DNA of 64,000 nt from positions 124,001-188,000 of the forward strand of contig JAJNNX010000030.1 in assembly GCA_023159155.1 (NCBI GenBank), in the 5' to 3' direction. The DNA is from Ustulina deusta (lineage: Eukaryota > Ascomycota > Sordariomycetes > Xylariales > Xylariaceae). The first letter of the stretch is position 1, and each line of letters starts with the position of its first letter. The notes under the pieces were generated by a model. The model worked only from the letters and a program-made list of their open reading frames with translations, had not been told where the DNA came from and ran no database searches. A program made the position numbers and the translations under genes. Shown here piece by piece: positions 36,868-51,060 of this stretch.

Positions 36868-36880
36868 GGGGGGGGGGGGG
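36868..36880 (+). repeat. G13 homopolymer
   Basis: Thirteen consecutive G residues in a non-coding stretch downstream of the Zn2Cys6 gene. Such runs are prone to length errors in sequencing as well as slippage. Confidence 0.85.
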
Positions 36881-37147
36881 ACAGATCTTCACCATCGCTT
36901 GACAGGTGTCGTTCTATCTATCCACGGCGAGGGAAACCCGGGGATGTAACTACAAACAGCCTGATCGACGGGAAAAGGCGTTTTGGGTGCCATGGAATGA
37001 ATGTCATGCTAATCTATCGACCCAATTGCGTTGTTCAGCTGCGTCTTTTGCGATTATGCCTTGTTTTATTCGGTGTTTCAACGCACGTATCATCATCATC
37101 ATCATCTCTCTCAGCTCACCATCGCTTTCCGCGGTCCTGGTGGTGTC

Positions 37148-37172
37148 GTTTGTTTGTTTGTTTGTTTGTTTG
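37148..37172 (+). repeat. (GTTT)6 microsatellite
   Basis: Six uninterrupted GTTT units plus a final G. Non-coding; no flanking inverted repeats. Confidence 0.9.
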
Positions 37173-39847
37173 CCGCCGCTCTTTTTGCTAGCACTGCACT
37201 AGCCGAGACCTCTTCCGTGCTGTTGGTAAAGCCAGCGTCTATCTATGTAGATGTGTACAAAAAGGTCCGCGCCTCGAGGGGTCTTGCTTTGGTTTGGCGT
37301 GGCCTTCGAGGACCAATAGAGAAGCAAAACCGGCACCGTCATTCTACACCAGCCCGGTGTGAAGAAGGCCCACAGGGCCAAGATAAGCAAGTAAGTGTGT
37401 ACCTCGCTATCTGCTTGGTGATGATGAATCTATGTAGTGCGGGCGGGACATCAAAGTCGGGCTATAGATAGTGGAGCGGCATCGGCGGCTATGACTATGG
37501 GCTACGGCGTTGCGATTACTAGAGTCACTTTAGGAAATATGAGAGCTAGGAGGGGCTTCCATCTTCGTGACGTGCTTGGTGGGGGAGAAGATGTACTGTA
37601 TATATATATGAGGGTACGCAGATATGCATGTATGTATACATGAGACGGAAAACGATTCAAGCGGCTGCCGAAAGACGGAGCGAGATCTTGGAGGGGGAGT
37701 GATGAGCTTTGCAGATGCGACGGTGCACACCTTCAAGAAGTTTGATGCTCGTCTGTTCAAGTGCTTGCTTGCATCTCGGCCCTGTGAACATCACACATAG
37801 CGCCGATTCCCACGCGGGTGTCTGTTCGCACGTGTCGTCCTTCCGTCCATCCTACATACATACATACCTACCTATTGTGCGGTGATGCTCTCGAGGGCGA
37901 GTTTTGCACAGATGGTCTGCGTGCCTCTCCCATGGATTCTGTTTGCCCATTTCCCATCCTAGAACGGCATTGTCGTAGCCGGACCACATGTGTCTGTGCG
38001 GTGCTCTAGATCGTGGGACGATGATATGCAGGCAGTTTGAGATGGGCTTCAGCTTCACCGGCACTTGGCTCCTGTAATGCGGCGGCCCTCGGTTCCGTAT
38101 GACGATCTAGAATGATTCGATGGATGGTCTAGAATGGAAATGGGGATCGCTTCACAATAGGCGCTCAAGCTTAATGTGTCTCAGCGAGCTCGCTTGGTAA
38201 GAACATACCATATGCCATGTGTTCTGGCGTTAGAAGGCGTCGCATCGGTGCCTCCAAGTGTGATGGCGATGACTAAGGATCCGTTGCCGCAGCAGAGAAG
38301 CACAAGAGGGTAGTGTTGCCTTATCTTGCCCAGCACTTCTTCCCCGCTCCTCGCACCCGCGCAACATTGCATTATCAGAGAAGCGTTTGATCTTCCGCTT
38401 TACCGTTTCGATGGGTTCCGAGACCCCTGGCACGGGGGCAGGATGCGGATGGTGGTCTATATTGGATAAGAAGGGGCTATAGTTATCTGCGTCACCGCTT
38501 CATTTTCCAATCTAGTCATTTTGGACGCCGCAGCCGCAACGTAACACACCCACGGACCGACAGATGAGAGTGTGGATAATTGGGCTCGTTGGCTGCTGTG
38601 TGGGATACGGCGGTCCCTGCGCCCTGCTGAAGACGCATTTGAGGGCGGCGGTGCAAGTCAACCTCCCCCACGAACGCGCAATTCCGAGTCCGGGGTAGTA
38701 CAATATAGATGCCCAGGATTAGGTATAATGCAACGGTCGCAATGGATATAGCAACAAGGGTAGTGTCAGTCTCGATAGCTAGGCATTGGGGTTGTCGTCA
38801 TGGCCAACGTCGTCGCCGTCCTCGACAAACAAAAAGCCACGAACCATAGCTGAGAGAGAGAGAGGTCGTCTAGATGGCGTAGATCTCTCTAAGCCGTCCC
38901 TATTTTGGGGTCTCCCCGAATGCGACACTACCTACCTACATACATTCCCAACGAACGACAATATAGCTATGCAACGCAACACGCAGACTTTAGCCAGGCC
39001 ATTCGATTTATTGGTTTTGTCTCAGGTACACACACCATCCTTTTTGGCGATTTACACCCCACTGCCCGTACACTATTTTGAGGTTTCCGATGACCCGGTA
39101 TGCAGATGTCGCATAGGTTGGAACTTGCGTCATTCTTCGTCTCTTGCAAATATAAATGGCAATAAACTGAGTGAATTGAGTATGGTCTGTGTTTAAAAAG
39201 TTTTTTCCCCCCCGTTTTCTTCATTACTACCTACTGTACGATGCAGTCATATAGTACTAGGTAGCGTAACACTATGACATGGTCTTGCTAGCTGCTGCAT
39301 TTTCACCGCTAGGTTGCTAAATGCACAGTGTTGGAATGGATTATTAGGCAGAAATTAAGTAAGAAGAGGACACTGGGTGCATCATATCTCTCTCTATACA
39401 AGTTTCATATTTTGTAGTAATAAATGCGAAATAGTATACTGATGGTGGAAAAACTCTTGTTACCCGGTCTAGAATTCACATTCTCAGACCTCCTAAATCC
39501 TTCAGGTCCCAAGCCTAGTAACTTGTTGCACTATATTCTGCAAGTAATTTGTAGTGCAACTAGGTACAAATCTAGGTACTTCTCGAGACTAACCGAAAAG
39601 GAGACTTAACCAATCTGGCTTTTGTAAGTAAACGTTCTGAGCTTAATTAGCCCTCTCTCCCTTGTCCAATTCAGGTTATTGAAGATCTAGGTACTATCTA
39701 AAAGTAGCATTGTGGGGGTTTCTTCAACGTTTCTACACTAACATTTTTCATCACACAGGGGTTTGTCTGTAACTAAGTAGGTAATGTATAGAAAAAGGTG
39801 CTCCCTTATCTGCTACTTAGGAAACACAACGAGTTTTCGTAGTGATA

Positions 39848-39960
39848 AATCCTCTCGCTCTCTCTCTCTCCTTTTTATTTTTATTTTTCTTCATTTTCCT
39901 TTTTTTCCTGCTCTCCTCATCTTTTCCTTTATACATGTTTTTCCTTTTTATTCTTTAATG
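39848..39960 (+). repeat. Pyrimidine-rich low-complexity tract
   Basis: About 110 bases almost entirely C and T, beginning with a CT dinucleotide run and continuing as T-rich stretches with isolated A and G. Such a strand-asymmetric tract can form triplex DNA or be a nucleosome-free spacer; nothing nearby shows which. Confidence 0.7.
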
Positions 39961-42419
39961 GTGTATGCATCAATTTGTTTCCGAGAGTGTGGGTACCTAG
40001 GGAGACAGGTACTTTACGTGGCAATATAAGTGCCGCAGGTACGGCTCCTACATATGTAGTAACTGCCGGCTGTGTCTTTGCTTTTGGACGGGGTGTGGTT
40101 TTTAAAGGTAGGTGCTGCAGAGTACAGAAGTATCGTCTATCTCGGGGCCCTTTCTAGCTAGGTACATAAGTGCTTACCTAGGTAGGTACTTACCTAGGTG
40201 CGATCAACAATGCAGAGCCTGTGCTGGTGCAGTGAGTTGTTCACGCGATTACTAAAGAATGATGTGTGTTAGGTCTGCCTACCTACTTCGGTAGTAGTTG
40301 AAGGTGCATGCATGACAAGCCCAGGAAAAGGGTCCTCCGCCAAGGCGTATGGAAGGCAAGGCAATACTTTTTACATCTTGTCTTTTCACGTCACCTGGCT
40401 CTTGTTTCCTGTCGCTTCGTATTCTTGCGACGTGAAACTACCCAATAGGAACCACCTTCGACAGAAGGATACCGACCTACCGAGGTATATAGACAATTCT
40501 ATACCTGCCTGGTAGTTGGCCGGAGGGCCACAGATCTAATTCCTGCACGTTCATTGATGCAATCCCCTACATGGACAGATATGGCATGTTGCATCTGTTT
40601 GCATCTGGAAGGGAGGAGGTAACCTGTGTCGCTTAGTAGTAATCAACAACGTAAAAGACCCCTCTAAGAAAACCAGTTACCTGTCGTTCGTGGGAAACCT
40701 GGAGGGAAAAAGCAGTGTAAGACAGACTCAATGCGCTAGAATGTCTGCGGAACAGCCCACACACACATACACATTGCATCGCTAGTGCTGGTAAGTCGTG
40801 TCAACTATGTGCAGAGATGCGATGCGTGTCTGTCGAGAATATGTGTCTGTGGATGTCGTGTGTATGCGTGTGCGTGTGATAGGACTCAGGAGGAGGAGCC
40901 CACCATCCCGATTCCTGTATTGTACTGTATCGCGGAGCGCCCGACTCCAGGTCCTAGGCCTCTTTTGTCCATAGATGGGGGCGCCGCCACTGGATACGAC
41001 ACCGAACCTCAAGTCTAAACCTCGTGTTAGTGAGACAGGTTCCCTCGCGCCTGTGTTCATTCCACCCTCCACGGAGGAAAACGGTTAACAGCGTGATAAA
41101 GATTCTCTTAGCGCGTTGGGGGATGTTTCTAGGGCCCACGTTTATTATTTTATTATTTTATTTTTATTTAAAAAATCGAATTCTTCATGTTGATCCAAGT
41201 ATTGTCTCTGCGGTAAGAATGTGTGTATGTGTGTGTGTGCACCGGCATTGCCCGTATGCAGACACCATTCAGTAAGTGTGTCACATTCCAGCACCGGGAT
41301 ATGCAACCGCAACGCGAGGTGAGGCAGAATCTCACTGGTGTGCAGTACCTAAGGAATGAGATGGTGATAGATGCGACAAGCAGGGAGAATTCAATACAGG
41401 GTACCTTCCAGAAGGAGGTCCAGCCATGGCCAAACTAAATAAAAAAATAATTGTAAAGAGTGTATATAACCCTTATAGCGAATAGGATGCCACTTCCATG
41501 GCAGATGTAGAGGCATAAGGTACAAGAGACTCAGAGGGAAAAGGGCCCCTAAGATGAAACTACTCTTGTTGAGGATAGTGTAGCGGATGCTGCAGTGTTT
41601 CGTTTCTACCTACCTGCCCAACCGCTGCACCGGGTATTGCTGTATCACTGTATCATCTCTAATGTAGGTACAGCACTTCAAACAGATGGGCGGGGTGTTT
41701 CGCGGGGCCTGCTGGAAATGCGACCCCTCGAGAATCCTGTTAAGCTTAATGGGTCGGCACATGTACACTACTAGATAGGTACGTTGGCATAATACCTTGA
41801 TAAGACAAGCAAACATCAACGGAAACAGATTCGGTCTTGGAAGATAACATTTACCACATGTAGTGATCCACACTGTGGATTGATTGCATGACGAAACAAT
41901 TATGAAGTACGGCCCTTTGTCGGAGCATGCGTAGATTCTTGAATGCACAGTAGAGTTCTTTTGACTTCGTTAAGATGGTGATAGCACATACAGTTTAGCA
42001 ACATGCATACTGGGTACACGATCTCTGCCGCAGTTGCCCCCCTCACATGAAGGTACAGATCTCTCTGCAAGCGCCCAATTCGGGCGGCGCGTAATGTTTC
42101 CGCTTGATTCCGGCACCCAGCTCCTATTGCCGTCTCCCAAAATGGGTCATCAGGTATCAATTCATTCCCGCCCATGTGTAGTGTGATCCACCCGAGAAAC
42201 CCCTAATGAAGCGCCACCCAACCTCACCATGCGGGAAAAGAAAGGGAAAAAAAAACTCTGCGCCAGTTCCCAGAAACGCCGATATGTATGATATCACCCG
42301 GTTACCGCCTGTACATGTGTAAACGCCTCGGGCCTCGTGGACCCATTTAACCTCAGAGATAGAGTAGAGATAAGAGTGTAATGAGATCCAGGAACGTGAG
42401 AACAAAAACGCGTGAGGTA

Positions 42420-43604
42420 CTATGTCTTTATCCTCATGCTTCGCCGACGGTGCATGTTCAAACCGCTGAGTATGCTCCGTTTCGATGCGACGGGAGTGAT
42501 TGGCGATGCTGGTGGGCTCTGTACCGTTGGCGAATGCACAACAGCTGAGATAACAGCGGAAGAAATGATAGAGTCCCTTCGTGTAACTTTGAGGCGCTCG
42601 TTGTAGCTTACAGGTGATTGCGCAGTTGCTGGTGAAGCAATATCGAGCTTGTTAGACTCCTGAGATTCCTGTGACGTGTTTAGGTTTGGGAGATTGAGGC
42701 TACTCGTCGAGGCACCGTTCTCGGCGGCAGCCTTAAGGTTCGGACGGCTTCGCTTCCTAGCCAGGCTAATAGTTTTCTGGATGCGTTGGAAAGCCCTAGT
42801 CGGAGTCCGTGGTACTCGTGAATGTGTTCCGGACCACGAGCTTGTCTCAATCGTTAAAACCGATTCGCGTCTGGTATATGGGCTGTTGCTAAAGGGATCC
42901 TGGCTGAGGAAGGCGGGAGATTCTTTGGGCATGTCACTGATCGACGCCAAACTCATTTTCCGTGGTGGATAGTCCGTGCGGCTCCGGAGCAAATTCGTCG
43001 CAAACGACGATGATAATGAGCGCCCGAAGAATTCGGATTGTGGCCTTTTGACGGGAGATACCGACCTCCGGCTACTTGGCAACTCGACTACGCAGGGTTT
43101 ACCCACGAACACAACCGAGACGACACGCGCAGTAACCTCCTGGCTCTTCCTCCTAATGGAGGACTTCTCAGACTCGTCACTCGAGGATTCGTCGTCGTCA
43201 TCGTCCGAGTATTCGTCGGCTGAGGACGAGGCGTCCTCTTCAGACGAGAGGTATACATTTTGTGTGGTGTTGAGGGACTTGGTAGCGGATTCGATGGTGT
43301 TGAACTTCAGGCTGTCAAGCAGCCGGGACGTTCTTAAAGTGTTCCGCTTCGGTATGGCGGGCGGTTCAATGATGACTTCCTTTGTCTTCACTTCTTTTGT
43401 ATTCAGGATTGTGGCCTCTTCTATAAGGCATTGTTCATCGTCTGCATCCACTAGCACCTCGAGGGGATCTTCTTTCGGCGCCGACATCGAATCGGCTGAT
43501 GGCTGTTCCGTAGACACGTCGGCGTCGCTCTCTATTGAAACCACCGTTTCCTCTAGCTTTCCGTTTTGCCCCTCGCGGGGGTTTGATTGCTCGATGAGAG
43601 GCAT
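42420..43604 (-). CDS. Conserved acidic, serine-rich protein of unknown function
   Basis: Single-exon gene of 394 residues. The open frame begins upstream with a TTG; the first ATG is at 43604 (MPLIEQSNPREGQ). The protein is low in complexity. An acidic lead is followed near residues 120-150 by a Ser/Asp/Glu run (LSSEEDASSSADEYSDDDDD) that resembles casein kinase 2 target tracts. A short hydrophobic conserved-looking block (VTARVVSVVFVGKPCVVELP) comes next. Ser/Thr-Pro-rich segments with basic patches follow (RRSVSPVKRPQSEFFGRSLS, RTPTRAFQRIQKTISLARK). The C terminus is strongly basic (LNMHRRRSMRIKT). I see no catalytic motif or membrane span. I recall similar uncharacterised proteins in Hypocreales and relatives. 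Basic ends around an acidic tract could indicate a nuclear or chromatin-associated protein, but this is inference. Confidence 0.78.
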   Translation of the reverse strand: MPLIEQSNPREGQNGKLEETVVSIESDADVSTEQPSADSMSAPKEDPLEVLVDADDEQCLIEEATILNTKEVKTKEVIIEPPAIPKRNTLRTSRLLDSLKFNTIESATKSLNTTQNVYLSSEEDASSSADEYSDDDDDESSSDESEKSSIRRKSQEVTARVVSVVFVGKPCVVELPSSRRSVSPVKRPQSEFFGRSLSSSFATNLLRSRTDYPPRKMSLASISDMPKESPAFLSQDPFSNSPYTRRESVLTIETSSWSGTHSRVPRTPTRAFQRIQKTISLARKRSRPNLKAAAENGASTSSLNLPNLNTSQESQESNKLDIASPATAQSPVSYNERLKVTRRDSIISSAVISAVVHSPTVQSPPASPITPVASKRSILSGLNMHRRRSMRIKT

Positions 43605-46600
43605 GGTAAAATGCTGGCTTGGGAAAAAAGACAACGACTACCGCTAAGACAATGCGATCGAATTAACCAGAGAAACAGGACGTTATAAGCATGTGCGTCG
43701 AGGCCAGCTCTCTGTCTTAGAATTGAAGAAACGAGCACATCGTAATCAGGGAAAACGACGGCTCAGAAGACTCGAGAAATTCTTGTACTGAAGGAAAAGA
43801 ATCAAGGCAGGTCGGGCTCGTGGGGAAAGAGCATATACATACTTGGTCTAGATACAGGAGCTATGGAAGGAGAGCAGAGATCTTGTATCTATGTACCGTC
43901 GCAGAAGCAGGGGGGGCTTGGAGTGGTCTCCTTTCCCCCTGAACCTGGGATGATGGGTGCAGGTGTGGATCAGCCCTTGGCACGCTATGGATTGCGCTGT
44001 GGGTTGTTCGCAGGGTTGAGGCGTGCTAGTGCAGGTGTTTGTCTGCTTTTGGGAAGACCCGAAATCGTCAGAATGTAGTGGACGCTACCTACACGTGTAG
44101 GGACAGGACGGTACGCTACGGGAGTTCGATAAATTAAGAACTAGCGGTAGTCCAAAAAGAGAAGGTGGCGGCGGAAGAGAGATTGGCTAAACCGTCTTTC
44201 GTCGAGCTTTTCGAGCGTTTCAAAGCAGACAGGGGAGTTTCGACCTACCGAGATTCGAAATAGCGTGGACCAAGTCGAATAAGTACTTGGGTAAGTAAAT
44301 AAGTGGCTTATAGTGGCTTCTTTTGCTAATAACTATATATCTGATTCAATGATCCCATTCACAACGAAGGTGAACACGCGTCGATAGTAGATATTAGCAG
44401 GAAATACCAAGAACCAGTAAGGGTGGCAGCGGAATGTGGCGGAGGGAGTAGTTCGGCTTTTTAAACATCCTTGGGTCAAGATATTCCTGAACACCTACAG
44501 ATACACTATTGAGCTGCCATAGCCACCTTCTCGAGGTCGTATCTATTTCTGCCACAAACACGAATCCTGGTACCCTTGGGTGTTAGGATTGTAGGAATGG
44601 ACTTCATCCCTACAAATTGACGGTGATAAATATGTCTCCAAGCATCGTTACGTTACCTACCACTTGGCAATAGAGAGCTTCACACTACTTTGTAGGTACC
44701 TACCTTCAGTTACAAAATAACCGTGAAAAACTACAAGAGAGTGCACAGTGTTCAGGGTTTGTTACTTGAAGACAGATTTGAAGATCAGTCCTACACGGAT
44801 CCTTATGACTATGAAGTCTGTCGATTCTGAACTCGCGGGCGAATACATATGCATCGCTATATACGTTCGTGATGTGCGGCAAACGAACGAGTTGGCATAT
44901 ATCCAGTGTAGACGGTTTGAATGGTGATTGGCTTCTAATACCTAAAAGTATGCTCCTAACAAATATCTCTCAACGATAAAAAACGGCCTCAAAAACGATA
45001 CCTATTTAAAATCCCTAATCCAACCAACAGAATTGACAGGGGTCGCAGCATCACAAACCAGAATGACGCATCGGAACGGTTGATGGACGCGGAAGTCATG
45101 CAAGGCATACAGAGACGGCCGGCCTCAGGGGCAGTCCATCTCAGTACCCCATACACTAGATAGGTACCTATATTACCTACACAATCATGTGCGGGCTCAA
45201 CGTCGCCGGTTGATATAACAATCCGCCAATGAGCTACTCTCTTTCCCACCGTTCTATAGTGCACACTTACCCACACTAGCAGCCCCCGACGTGAATCTTT
45301 CCTGGTGTAGATCCGGAGCAAGTTGTTGCATAATGCTGACGGTGAGGAATGGAGCTGTGGACGGCCATCTCATCAGATTCGTAGCACCATTACGTTATGT
45401 ACGACGAAGCACTGTAGCATTGTGCTCTTGGATTGCTAATGGGGCAAGGCATTCTAAAGAGGTGTTAACAAGTCCACCGTTACAACTCTCATGATAGCCT
45501 CGTCGATTGCCATGGACCACAGAAGGACCGGAAAGGGGAATGAGTCGAAACGGTCAAAATGGTCAGGTGGAAGATGCCAATAGAAAAGGGATGAGGAGAC
45601 AGCCAACCACGACGCCGGACTTGCGGGTGTCGCCGACGGTCATAGTGATTGATTGGACCATAGCAAATACAGTCCTTCTTGGCCGCCGGCAGATTCGACA
45701 ATACCGGTTTCTTATGTAGTAACATAGGTATCTTCGGACCACACCCACCATCTCTGGTCACACTGCCTAATCTTTTTTTTTTGGTTCTGCAGGTAATGAA
45801 CTAGTCTACTCATAACCTATTAACTCTGGCATGTCCTTTCTCTATCCGCCACTCCGGACTTTCTATTGAGGTGAGGATTTCTTGGCACTCGTGATATCTT
45901 TACCGTTGTGCGACTGCTAACTGCTATGTTGGTGCGTATCACGTCAACCTGTATCTTTGTCATCAATGACGAAATATGGGTGGCAACCTTTTCATCGTCT
46001 ACCATACCAATGGGTGCGATGGCGAACTCCGTTCGCAGCAGTGGTGTCAGCCCCAGACACACCTGAATCGGTACGCGCCTGGTAGAGGTTTGGAGGCCGC
46101 ATCCAGCTCGGGTATCAAACCTTGGGGAGTCTCGCGGGAGAGTCTCATGATGCATGAATGATTAGCCTGTCCATCTGAGTATTACCTAGTTACACGGCAC
46201 CAGAATACGACCGTATCGAAGTCACCTAACGTGCCCGAACTTGATTCTACAATTGCCAGTCATCCCACTCCCCACCGTCGTTATCAAAAACACTAACCTG
46301 CGCTGCTAGTACACATGTCTGCACTCGCCAGATACACCCCGTGTGACCTCACCCCCTGCAAAAGCTAGCTTAACGGGCATGCATAGGTATATTATGTGCT
46401 TGACAGGCCGTTTTTCCCGCCGTACTACTTTGTTCCTCCTGCTCCCAACAACGCCTCGCTTAAATATCCTATCGATGCTGCAAGCACGTTCGCTTAAGCA
46501 ACTCGAGGGTCTGCGCACGAGAACCTTAGCCGTTTACCTTACCCTCTAAGAATAGATATCAGTGCCTACATGTATTGACTCTCTCCGGTACATATATATA

Positions 46601-49600
46601 TGCACATGGACATGATAAGCCATTCCCCATCCAATAGCAAGACTTAAAATCCCAGCCGCTTTCCGAAAGAGGCTAATATCGGTTTTTTGCAGGCACTATA
46701 CTGTCCTTAGTGTACCGCCGGTACACCAAAAGCCGTTCTATAATTGTACCACTAATCCGGGGCATTGGTTCAATGATCCAGGCTGTGTTTGTCAGGTTGT
46801 TTGTCAAATCGTGCTAATGACAGCACTCCAGTACGCCGACATCCTCGAACCATCATCGCCATCATTTTCGAGCAGTATACTAGTCTAGCCCATGAGAACC
46901 AACAAGCATGGATTCAACTGCCATACATGTAACATGCCCAAGCAGAACCCGAGGATTCAACCCTTGTGTTCGCTTGGCATCCTTCCTCCGCTTCGTCGAG
47001 CACTCCCTACGTCAGATGAACATGAGGTGGCAATAGCGAATTTGTACTACGAGATAGAATCTCTACCATGCCGATACAAAACCGCGCATAGCTGGAATAG
47101 GTGCCTACATAATCTGTTTACTTATCCATACGGTGCGTCTGGCGCTACAGAATTTTGGTGTGTTTTATTTTTTTTTAATTGTCCAGCCCTAATCTCGTCT
47201 AAATTGTTTCCTTGAAGAGCCCAGTGGGAATTTTGGGCGACAATGGCACTGCAATTTCCTGAATCGAAAACCTTTGGAAGACATACATACCTAGTGTAAA
47301 TTATTATAGGGGCAAATTCGTCCCCCAAACCACTCAATGTTGAATGGCCAATTCATACTGTAAAGCAGGGTGACTCCTCATCTTTTATTTGGGTCGTCTA
47401 ATTACGGACTTAGATCATTAATTTACACATTCCCGTACGCTTTTGAAGGTACATGCATGTCTTCAATACACTAGATAGAAGTGGAAATCGAAACAGCCAG
47501 GTAACAAGCTCTATCCGGGATTTGAGATTTGTAATGGCAAGCCGCAGCGCAGTGAGCTGAGTCGTAGCCTCGCACGTACATTGATATACACTGTCAGTCA
47601 CAGGACACAACCAACTTGATACATGCACAGGCTGTCAGCCGACTGGACCCGACGCGGATGAGGTGAGATCCGACAATCGCGCGGGCGGCGGCTGTTAGGT
47701 CTCTGACGTGGGACGACATCGCATCGCCCTCAAAACGACTGGTGTTCAGCGTCACTTCTCCAAGGGCTGTGAAGTACGACTATCTACTACTACTAGTGCA
47801 CTAAATATGTGATGGGTGTGCTAAATTCATCTGCAGTGCGTTGACAAGACCCTAGCGATTCTGCCCGTGGTTCTCGACTCGCCGAGCTCTCTTTTTTCTC
47901 GCAAAATAATACCACCTAGCCTAGGTACTGCCAATGGAGCCGGCAGTGCTTGGGAAAGCCATTCCGTATGCACGCCGCCATCGATCTTGTTCAATCAATC
48001 GAGTCCGGAAGTCCGGCCGCGCTCCTTGGCGTAGGATACAATTGGCGGCCGAACCACAAGCTCCAGTCGCTTAATTCCTGCTGCGATTCCTGGTGCGGTC
48101 GATTAACCTGACGTGCGAAGACTACACTAGTCCTATATATTGGTTCAAAAGCCCGATAATCCCCGTTCGGCCTTCCGAGGCAGCACCGTTGCATCGGAGG
48201 ATTTAACGTCGCATGGAGTTACGCGATGCGCATGTACACAATGTAGTGGTATGAATCATCCTCACCGAGGGTATCGATCTAGGTATACACTGGTCTAGAG
48301 GCACGGCATATCAAGATGTCGTCTGACACGATGAAGCAAGCGAGATATTTGGGGTAAGCTCAAGGGTAGCTTCTCCCCCACCATATATATATTGGAAACA
48401 CAGCCTCATCCTTCTTCGTCCTGCAGTCGTTCATCAGCCGCACAGACGCCATTTCAATTACCTAATTGGAGTGACATAATACAGACGCGGCACAGGATCC
48501 GCCGCATCAGGCGTAAGCAACAAACCCGGGCGGAAAAACTAACGCCGTCAACGCACATCGCTTCCCAACATGAAACGAAACATCGCTAGACCGGCTACCT
48601 AATTAGGCATCTCGCTGTATACGATAGGTAGGTGATAACGTCGATGAGCTGGGGTTTCCCATTATTTCTAATTCGCTCGAGCCAGCCACCATCTCTTCGT
48701 TCGCAAAGGCCGTTTATTCTCCATCGCACTGGGTTGTTGACGACGCACACCTGGCGTGGCCGGTCCGCGGGTGTCGAGGGAATGTACACTAGGTAGATAA
48801 CTCGCCGGCAGGGCCGTAAATCCATGTTAAGGACGTAGCCGCGTTAAGAGACACTAGGGATTGACCTGGCGTGATGCTGGGTAGATGATGTCAGAGAAGC
48901 ATGTTGACAGCCTGGCCTCTCATCATCACACGAGGCTAAGCTTCCCAACAAATCAGGGACTTGAGCTATGAGTCTGTGCTGCGGACCCGCGTCGGACCCC
49001 GAGCTTCTCCCTTCATCTTAAACTGGGATCACAAACAGATCTTCGGCACCAAACTTGCACTTTGCAACATGATCTATACTACGTAGAAACGTGACCTCCC
49101 CCCCGTTACGCGAAATGCGGCTATAAGGCGCGGGAGCCTCATTTCCGCAGTTGGGCTTCCACATCCTACACCCCCGCCGGCGAGGCCATCTATCCATCTA
49201 AATATGTATCTATCTTCGGTGCAACTCCCACGCGACTTCTCGACAGTCTCCGTACCTCTTCCCTAATGCCTCCAACACACCACACCTTTGCGATCCTGTC
49301 TTGCGAGCAACTAGGTCCTCCTGTTTAATTGCTGACCCTGATCCTCTCTAGCTCGTGGCGGAGGTAGGTGGTCTACGGCACATAAATGCTAGTGGCAGAG
49401 ATCACGGGGCAGATATCTGTCTATCACGATGAAACTGCTTATGGTGCTATTTCTAGACTGAACCAAAGTACATTGCCAGAGGATGATCTCGGAGAAGACA
49501 CATGTCGTGTAAGTTCTGACAAGCCCCCAAGGGGCGAGTCATGTCGTGGCAGCGGTGGCTCGATGAAGCTCTGGAGCACTCGTCTCACCCCGCCTCTCGT

Positions 49601-51060
49601 ATCGTTTTCTCGCGCTCTCGGTAATCCAAATTAAGAATGACGTTAGGATCGCGAATTTTCATTTATATTTCGGCCTTGCTTGTGGCCGCCGGCTCATCGA
49701 CTTCCGTGGACTTTGTTCGGTGTGCCAGTATGTATGCCAACGGCATGTATGGGGGCGATGATCGATGAGCTAAAGACGAATATCTTCATTCCCCGCTGCC
49801 TGGCTCGAGCTGTTTTCTGATTTCGCGCCGAGGTTGATCAGCGACTGGGCCGTAACTGACATTTGGGTGCCGTGAATAATCTTCTCTTACGAGAGTGAGT
49901 GAGTGCAGCGCGGCGATGAGAATGGTATGGGTATGGTGGCCGTGCGTTAGCCTCCTCCCAGCAGTGTTGGGCGTAGCGATAATTGCGGAATTGCGAATCT
50001 AGAAATTCACCGCTTCTGAACCTAGCATTCACGGCGAAATTCTATATATAGATATTCTCACGAGGCTTTCTTTCGTAGGGCAACCTCATCATGCACCTGC
50101 CTTGATGGTATCCCAATATGCCCTTAGATAAAACGATTATAGTAGGAAAATTGCGAACATGCGGGCGTAGTGCAGAGATTCCGAGAGCCAAGAGAGAGAA
50201 GTAGTCCACCCCAGCAGTGCAGTTTGGCTTAAGGAGGCTTCTTCGTACGAGCCGTGATCAGGCTTCATTTTCTAACCAGGAATACTGATTCGAAATACGA
50301 TGACGGCTCATATGCTGTTCGTGCAACAATGCTCTTGCAAGCATGGCCAGTACTGGGCCAATGTTAAACATCACATGGACAGCCACTATGATATATTCAT
50401 GCGGGGAAGCATCACGCAAACTCACCCTTGGGAATAGTCCTCCATATTTACTTCCATGACTCGAGAAGGGCTACAGGGTCCAGCTTCGTTGCCCGCTAAA
50501 ATCTTGAATAGGAGAAGTCACATTAAGCTATGAATTTAACCTTAGCTTTATTACTATCACGATTGAACGGACTTAAGGGGAGCACAAAAGCCGCATCTCG
50601 TTATGGTGAACATCTAACTGTGGCGAATCTAGTACTATCCAATACAACGATGACAGTCGAGGACACATACTATATTCCTCGTATCCGACCCAATGCCTCG
50701 TTGATCCCGAACGTATATCAGGTCAACTCAGCCCATGACACATGGAGTGTTGCCTGCCCTACGAGTTTGTATTGCGCATAGGGCACTATCAGACGCGAGA
50801 GTCAATCATACAACTTTGCCTGCTAGGTGGCGGGGTCTAGTCGGGGCATCTGTAACCTTATGATCTGGTCCATTTTGATATTGCAGCGCGGAGTAGTTTA
50901 ATAAGCAATACCCATCTCGTTACGTGACCGGGACAGCGGACTACCATAGAGAGCCATGTGGCTAGGTGCTGCTGTTATTTGAAGGACTGACCACGTAGAT
51001 AAAACGGCTGAGATGTGAAAGGGTTTCCTAGGACCCTCGGGCCATTCTGGCAAATAGATA
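43605..51060. other. 7.5-kb gene-poor region
   Basis: No gene or RNA found. TAGGTACCTA palindromes lie at 44693-44702 and 45161-45170. Several frames of 60-110 codons occur on both strands, none with recognisable content. The left end should include the promoter of the minus-strand gene at 42420-43604. The right end may hold further HET-like remnants down to about 50.9 kb. Confidence 0.5.

Larger units (their letters stand above)
36441..42419. other. 6-kb gene-poor region with simple repeats
   Basis: No gene I can support. It carries a G13 run, a GTTT microsatellite, a long pyrimidine-rich tract near 39.85-39.96 kb and paired TACCTAGGT palindromes at 40175-40184 and 40191-40200 (the second with one mismatch). 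Frames in 37.0-37.5 kb are inflated by the GTTT repeat (runs of Phe, Val, Cys and Leu) and are not believable proteins. Confidence 0.5.

Noticed and set aside
37031..37471. Open frame of 146 codons with a Phe/Val/Cys/Leu repeat
   Set aside because: The repeat is the translation of the GTTT microsatellite, not a transmembrane protein.
42976..43647. Open frame of 223 codons on + opposite the acidic Ser-rich gene
   Set aside because: Antisense shadow: Ser-rich runs on this strand arise from the Asp/Glu/Ser codons of the minus-strand gene.
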